Positions 61,301 to 64,000 of a stretch of 64,000 nt of DNA are shown here, in pieces. The stretch is from Gammaproteobacteria bacterium. GTDB lineage: Bacteria > Pseudomonadota > Gammaproteobacteria > Pseudomonadales > Azotimanducaceae. Location of the stretch: assembly GCA_028818795.1 (NCBI GenBank), contig JAPPND010000112.1, positions 1-64,000 of the forward strand, written 5' to 3'. The notes below the pieces were generated by a model. It was not told the DNA's origin. It made no database searches and was given only the letters and a program-made list of their open reading frames with translations. Numbering within the stretch: position 1 is the first letter of the stretch; each line of letters begins with the position of its first letter. The position numbers and the translations under genes were made by a program.

Positions 61301-61657
61301 CGCTATGTGTCGGCAGGACGGCAGGACCGGCGTTTCGTCGATCCCTTCAGCGACATCTACGACAGCGGCGGCACGGGCTTCACCGGCGACACGTGCCTGG
61401 GTCCCCCGGACGATCTGCTGTGTCGCGACCAGGGCGACGCGCCGAGCTACCTGATCCATTCGCTGTCGGGCTGGTACAACGGCGACACGTGGGCTGTGGG
61501 CTTCGGCGCCCGGAACCTGTTCGACGAGGCACCGCCGATGGTGGACGCGACCGAAGGACCGACAGCCGTCAAGAACGTGCCGATCGGCGCGGGCTACGAC
61601 CTGGATGGCAGGACGCTGTTCTTGAGCGCCAGCATTCGGTTGTTCCAGGGCGGATGA
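58313..61657 (+). CDS. TonB-dependent receptor
   Basis: A 1114-residue outer-membrane receptor. A long signal peptide (SVPRILAVLAAASCLAVAP) ends near SWAQ. The plug domain has EEVVVTGSRLKRD, RGLGSNRTLLLVNGRR and a conserved plug end DGASSVYGSDAIAGVANVIL. The rest is barrel, ending in aromatic strands (TLFLSASIRLFQ). Residues 340-348 (DGDGDGEPD) form a calcium-loop-like DxDxDG motif in an early extracellular loop, and paired cysteines occur in several loops. It imports a large substrate using the TonB system. A terminator follows it, then an S9 peptidase gene, suggesting peptide use. Confidence 0.92.
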   Translation: MRTFLSLLLIPVRCAWGRAVPDASVPRILAVLAAASCLAVAPTSWAQEDEEDEEDQPTLVAADDGAIEEVVVTGSRLKRDTYTSVAPLQIITGEVSREAGVIDAEEIVQKSTVSAGAQIDVTFSGFVLDDGPGTQTANLRGLGSNRTLLLVNGRRMGPAGVEGAPTSPDLGLIPGSLVQQYDLLLDGASSVYGSDAIAGVANVILRKDFDGLEVETFPSRPAHAGGDQDVLAVTWGKNFDRGFIGFGAEYNSSDPVTYADRPWTAGCSRNVEIDEGGRTRTEPLYYPTVYGMDMEGCGSIFPLSSRISVPVRGSVYYTPGFSNGGWPDFSESETWGFAVDGDGDGEPDMSYRDYSLNGRRDYAELYPTFESQNYMVFGEYTFEGEMNLTPFFEMGYVENEIALIGDEAQIFQEVPARNPFNICNPEGQGVDCGLAVDALYTNPNFLPQFANRWGGLCAAFGIPLSFCTPAIFGLLNGPIGPQPTTPIVTIRGDRSDYYRELEQFRYVAGIGGDLPMLDFWQLSDWSFEFAYVHSLSDGTVRRPGIREDRLLLALGAYSTDDVPCENNTDEEMAFDTAPGCVPVNMFARSLYANLVGDFATQAERDYVFDNRDFATEYRQTVITYYMTGSLFELPAGAVSAGFGLEHREDEIKSIPDHVARDGLFWGFFSDGGAVGSKTIQEAFGEVEMPILAGQIAASELTLNVSARWTKDEYGGSAWTGSGKIAYRPIDSLLIRATGGTSFRAPNLRELFLQAQTGFLSVFDPCLLPEAAINDITNEYDPDLDDREPHLLDNCRANGIDPLTAHNNGFNVYSVEVAAGGALDLKEETSESITAGFAWEQPFTNAFDLTIGASYYQIEIDNTVIEPSAGYIVNHCYYSETGTSPFCGRITRGDLTSDGRGPFIEYLDRGFINRDNETARGVDFNIAFDTTFTAFDRPFELGVDINAHRVIERTTLFTDDEGVPDFNEFQREWYFPEYRGQGTVRLDYDRWRLSWGMRYVSAGRQDRRFVDPFSDIYDSGGTGFTGDTCLGPPDDLLCRDQGDAPSYLIHSLSGWYNGDTWAVGFGARNLFDEAPPMVDATEGPTAVKNVPIGAGYDLDGRTLFLSASIRLFQGG

Positions 61658-61692
61658 CCTGAGCGGTCGCCTCGTAGATATCGGATAGTCCT

Positions 61693-61730
61693 GGCGGGCG
61701 CTCGGGTAGGATCCGACGCCCCGCCTTTTT
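61693..61730 (+). terminator. Rho-independent terminator after TonB receptor gene
   Basis: A GC stem, GGCGGGCG (61693-61700) pairing with CGCCCCGCC (61717-61725, one bulge), is followed by TTTTT (61726-61730). It lies 36 bases after the receptor stop and 25 bases before the peptidase start, so the peptidase needs read-through or its own promoter. Confidence 0.75.
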
Positions 61731-61754
61731 GTTTGCAAACACGGAGCTTAAGTC

Positions 61755-63761
61755 GTGGAGAGATTGACCAGAGTTTCACTAGCTGCGGTTTTGGCTGCTT
61801 TCTGTATGGCAGGCTGGGCTAGCGAGTTGCCCGGCGCCGTCGAAGAGACCGAGTCGGCACCGTCGAACGCGCCCTATCCCTTGGACTACTTCGCCATGCG
61901 CGCGGTCGTCAGCAATGTAAGCGTTTCGCCGGACGGCAAACATCTCGCGCTGATGAAGATCCGCACCAAGGACGGCAACCCCATCGTCGAGGTCTACGAC
62001 GCAGCCGACCTCGACAAGGTGCCGTTCCGGATGGACGCGAACCCCATGGAGATAGAGTTCTTCTCCTGGGTGAGCGACCGCGACATCCTGTTCCGGGCGC
62101 GCCAGCAGGTGCGCAAGCGCATAGAAGGCTTCAACCAGGGCGTCTACGAATACAAATGGGGCATGCTCGATGTCGAGCGGAGAAAGGTGCGCTCCTTCTC
62201 CGCCGAGAGGGCACAGATCGCCGGCGTACTCCCCAACAAGCCCAACAAGGTCCTGCTCGCCATCGCCGAAGGCGGGGGCGACGGGCCCGGGGCCAAGCTG
62301 AGTCAAGCCTTCAGGCCCCTTTCCTACTGGGAATTGGATCTGCGCAGGGGCACCAAGAAGCTCTTGATCCGCGGCAAGATCTCTCTGGGCCAGATCGAAT
62401 TCGACAGCGACGGCAATCCCTGGCTTGGCCGCGGTTTCGACGAAGGCACGGACGAGTACGTCTGGTACCACCGCAAGCTCGGCGAGAAGGGCTGGCGGGA
62501 CATCCTGCGCCACAGCGAGGACAGTTTCGAGACCTTCGGCGTGGCCGGCTTCGACGTCGACGACCGCGACAAGCTCTTCGTTGTCGCCAACCGCGGCAAC
62601 GATACCTCGGGGTTGTGGACATACGATGTCGACACCGGCGAGTTCGAGGCGGTGTACCGGCGGTCCGATGTCGACATCGCGGGCGTGGTGGGCCACTCGA
62701 ACGGTTGGGCGCACCCCGATCGTATCGTTGGGGTGGCATACAACAAGGGCAGATTCCAGTACGAGTTCTTCGACGAGTTGGAAGGCGCGACCCGCGAGCA
62801 ACTCCGCGGGATTGTGCCGAACGCCTACAACGTGCGGATTTTGAGCCGCTCGCGTGACGGCAACACCATGGTGGTCGCCAACACCGGGCCCCGCGATCCC
62901 AGCACCTACTACCTGTTGAAGGACGGTCGATTCCGCATCGTTGGCAGCCAGCAGCCGCTGCTAGAGAGCGAAGGGCTGGCGGACGTGGAGTTCATTGCCT
63001 ACGAGGCGCGCGACGGCCAGGAAATTCCCGCGTGGCTCACGGTACCGAACGGCGAACCGCCGTTTCCGCTGGTGGTGATGCCTCACGGCGGACCCTTTGT
63101 GACTGAAACGGTCGCCTACGACAAGTGGGCGCAACTGCTCGCCAACAACGGCTATCTCGTACTTCAGCCGCAGTACCGTGGTTCCTTCAACTACGGACTG
63201 GACTTCCACTTGGCGGCATTTTCAGACGTTAGCCAAGGCGGACGGGCCATGCAGGACGACAAGGACGACGGCGCGCTGCATCTGATCGAGCAAGGTCTTG
63301 CCGAAAGGGACCGCGTGGCCATGTTCGGCTGGTCCTACGGCGGATATGCGGCGCTCGTGGCGGCGTCACGGACGCCCCAGGTCTACCAGTGCGTTGTTGC
63401 GGGGGCCGCCGTGTCCGATCCGACGATGCAGGTCAACTACATCCGCTTTAGTATGCGGGGGTTGCCGTCGGAACATTGGATCGACTACTGGGACAAGGCC
63501 ATCTCGCCGCTGGACGAGGTGGAGAAGGTCAATGTGCCGATGCTGATCGTCCACGGCGATGTCGATCAGCGGGTGCCGATCGACCATGCGAAGAAATACC
63601 TGAAGCTGTTGGACGAGCACGGGAAGTCCTACGAATACTTGGAACTGCCCGGTGCGGATCATTTCTACAGCACGCTGTTCTACGACCACCAGGAGACGTT
63701 CTTCGGGAAGATGATCGACTATCTCGCGAACGACTGCGGACCTGGGGGTTTGAAGAGCTGA
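61755..63761 (+). CDS. S9 family exported peptidase
   Basis: A 668-residue prolyl-oligopeptidase-type enzyme. A signal peptide (VSLAAVLAAFCMAGWAS) is followed by a propeller (VSVSPDGKHLALMKIRT, DSDGNPWLGRGF) and a hydrolase domain with the nucleophile serine in FGWSYGGYAA (residue 526), the aspartate in HGDVDQRVPIDHA and the histidine in PGADHFYS. It likely cuts peptides in the periplasm. The start is GTG 61755, with GGAG 8 bases upstream. It differs from the S9 enzyme at 10604-13339: it is shorter and lacks the added C-terminal domain. Confidence 0.9.
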   Translation: MERLTRVSLAAVLAAFCMAGWASELPGAVEETESAPSNAPYPLDYFAMRAVVSNVSVSPDGKHLALMKIRTKDGNPIVEVYDAADLDKVPFRMDANPMEIEFFSWVSDRDILFRARQQVRKRIEGFNQGVYEYKWGMLDVERRKVRSFSAERAQIAGVLPNKPNKVLLAIAEGGGDGPGAKLSQAFRPLSYWELDLRRGTKKLLIRGKISLGQIEFDSDGNPWLGRGFDEGTDEYVWYHRKLGEKGWRDILRHSEDSFETFGVAGFDVDDRDKLFVVANRGNDTSGLWTYDVDTGEFEAVYRRSDVDIAGVVGHSNGWAHPDRIVGVAYNKGRFQYEFFDELEGATREQLRGIVPNAYNVRILSRSRDGNTMVVANTGPRDPSTYYLLKDGRFRIVGSQQPLLESEGLADVEFIAYEARDGQEIPAWLTVPNGEPPFPLVVMPHGGPFVTETVAYDKWAQLLANNGYLVLQPQYRGSFNYGLDFHLAAFSDVSQGGRAMQDDKDDGALHLIEQGLAERDRVAMFGWSYGGYAALVAASRTPQVYQCVVAGAAVSDPTMQVNYIRFSMRGLPSEHWIDYWDKAISPLDEVEKVNVPMLIVHGDVDQRVPIDHAKKYLKLLDEHGKSYEYLELPGADHFYSTLFYDHQETFFGKMIDYLANDCGPGGLKS

Positions 63762-63821
63762 CTCCAACGCGCCTGGCTTCAGCCGGGCGCTGCTTGGCGC
63801 ACGCAACGGGAGATTCGGCGC

Positions 63822-63847
63822 GGGCCGGGACAAGCCCGGCCCCTACG
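63822..63847. repeat. Dispersed hairpin repeat, right-end copy
   Basis: GGGCCGGG-ACAAG-CCCGGCCC followed by CTACGG has the same loop and tail as the 13561 copy with stem changes that compensate each other. It lies after the S9 peptidase gene. The remaining bases to the window end turn AT-rich and show no gene. Confidence 0.7.
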
Positions 63848-64000
63848 GTTTGATCGTGGCCCGCACGGTTTCTTGTCGGACTGCAGCGGGGCCTCACTGG
63901 TACCCTTGAGCGCTTAGGTCGCAACATGATCCACTCGTGCAGAAGTGTGCGAACTGGTTGTTTTTGTTGACTTTATTGGCGTTTCCATGCTGCAATCGGA

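Overview
The window looks like a high-GC chromosome segment of an uncultured gammaproteobacterium. The evidence is a division and cell wall (dcw) cluster in the gammaproteobacterial order mraZ-rsmH-ftsL-ftsI-murE-mraY-murD-ftsW-murC-ftsQ-ftsA-ftsZ-lpxC, a meso-diaminopimelate type MurE, LpxC (outer membrane), a TonB-dependent receptor, an AttH/ABC lipoprotein-type export locus and several proteobacterial catabolic genes. A finer placement cannot be supported from the sequence alone.

Region 1 (1-7.9 kb) is accessory DNA. It opens with a compact plus-strand gene set: a glycine-rich small membrane protein, a 50-residue protein, an XRE-type HTH protein, a YaaW/UPF0174-like protein with an added zinc ribbon, and a protein with uracil-DNA-glycosylase-like motifs. 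A 1.2 kb hairpin-rich stretch follows, then a truncated phage-type integrase joined to a frameshifted NYN nuclease gene, a cysteine-rich small protein, and a PIN-domain toxin with a small partner. The island appears to end inside a sulfatase gene of which only the first 32 codons remain (7815-7913).

Region 2 (8-30.7 kb) is mostly metabolism. It holds an orphan Vsr endonuclease, a ThDP enzyme, an S9 peptidase with an extra C-terminal domain, a three-part biotin-dependent acyl-CoA carboxylase split by an opposite-strand Uma2 gene, purC beside a stand-alone AICAR formyltransferase, an AbiEii-type toxin with an unusual partner, a Cys/Met PLP enzyme, an AttEFGH-like ABC locus flanked by two Nudix hydrolases, and a YejA-like peptide-binding protein.

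Region 3 (30.8-46 kb) is the dcw cluster. Genes from rsmH to murC are joined by start/stop overlaps. murF, murG, murB and ddl, which normally sit here in gammaproteobacteria, are absent. A roughly 60-bp repeat occurs before murC (partial), ftsQ, ftsA and ftsZ, and once inverted after ftsZ; several copies end at or beside the ribosome binding site of the next gene. An array of three 10-bp MraZ-box-like units precedes mraZ.

Region 4 (46-64 kb) carries catabolic and surface genes: a VOC protein, TcuA-like and PutA enzymes, an amidohydrolase with an abnormal 3' end, a small lipoprotein, a DUF1015 protein, a D-aminoacylase-like amidohydrolase, tRNA-Asn, a lysine 2,3-aminomutase-like radical SAM enzyme, a large TonB receptor and an S9 peptidase that could act together in peptide use. 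Short hairpin repeats with an ACAAG/CTTGT loop are scattered in the intergenic spaces of regions 2-4. No rRNA gene, CRISPR array or intact insertion sequence was seen.
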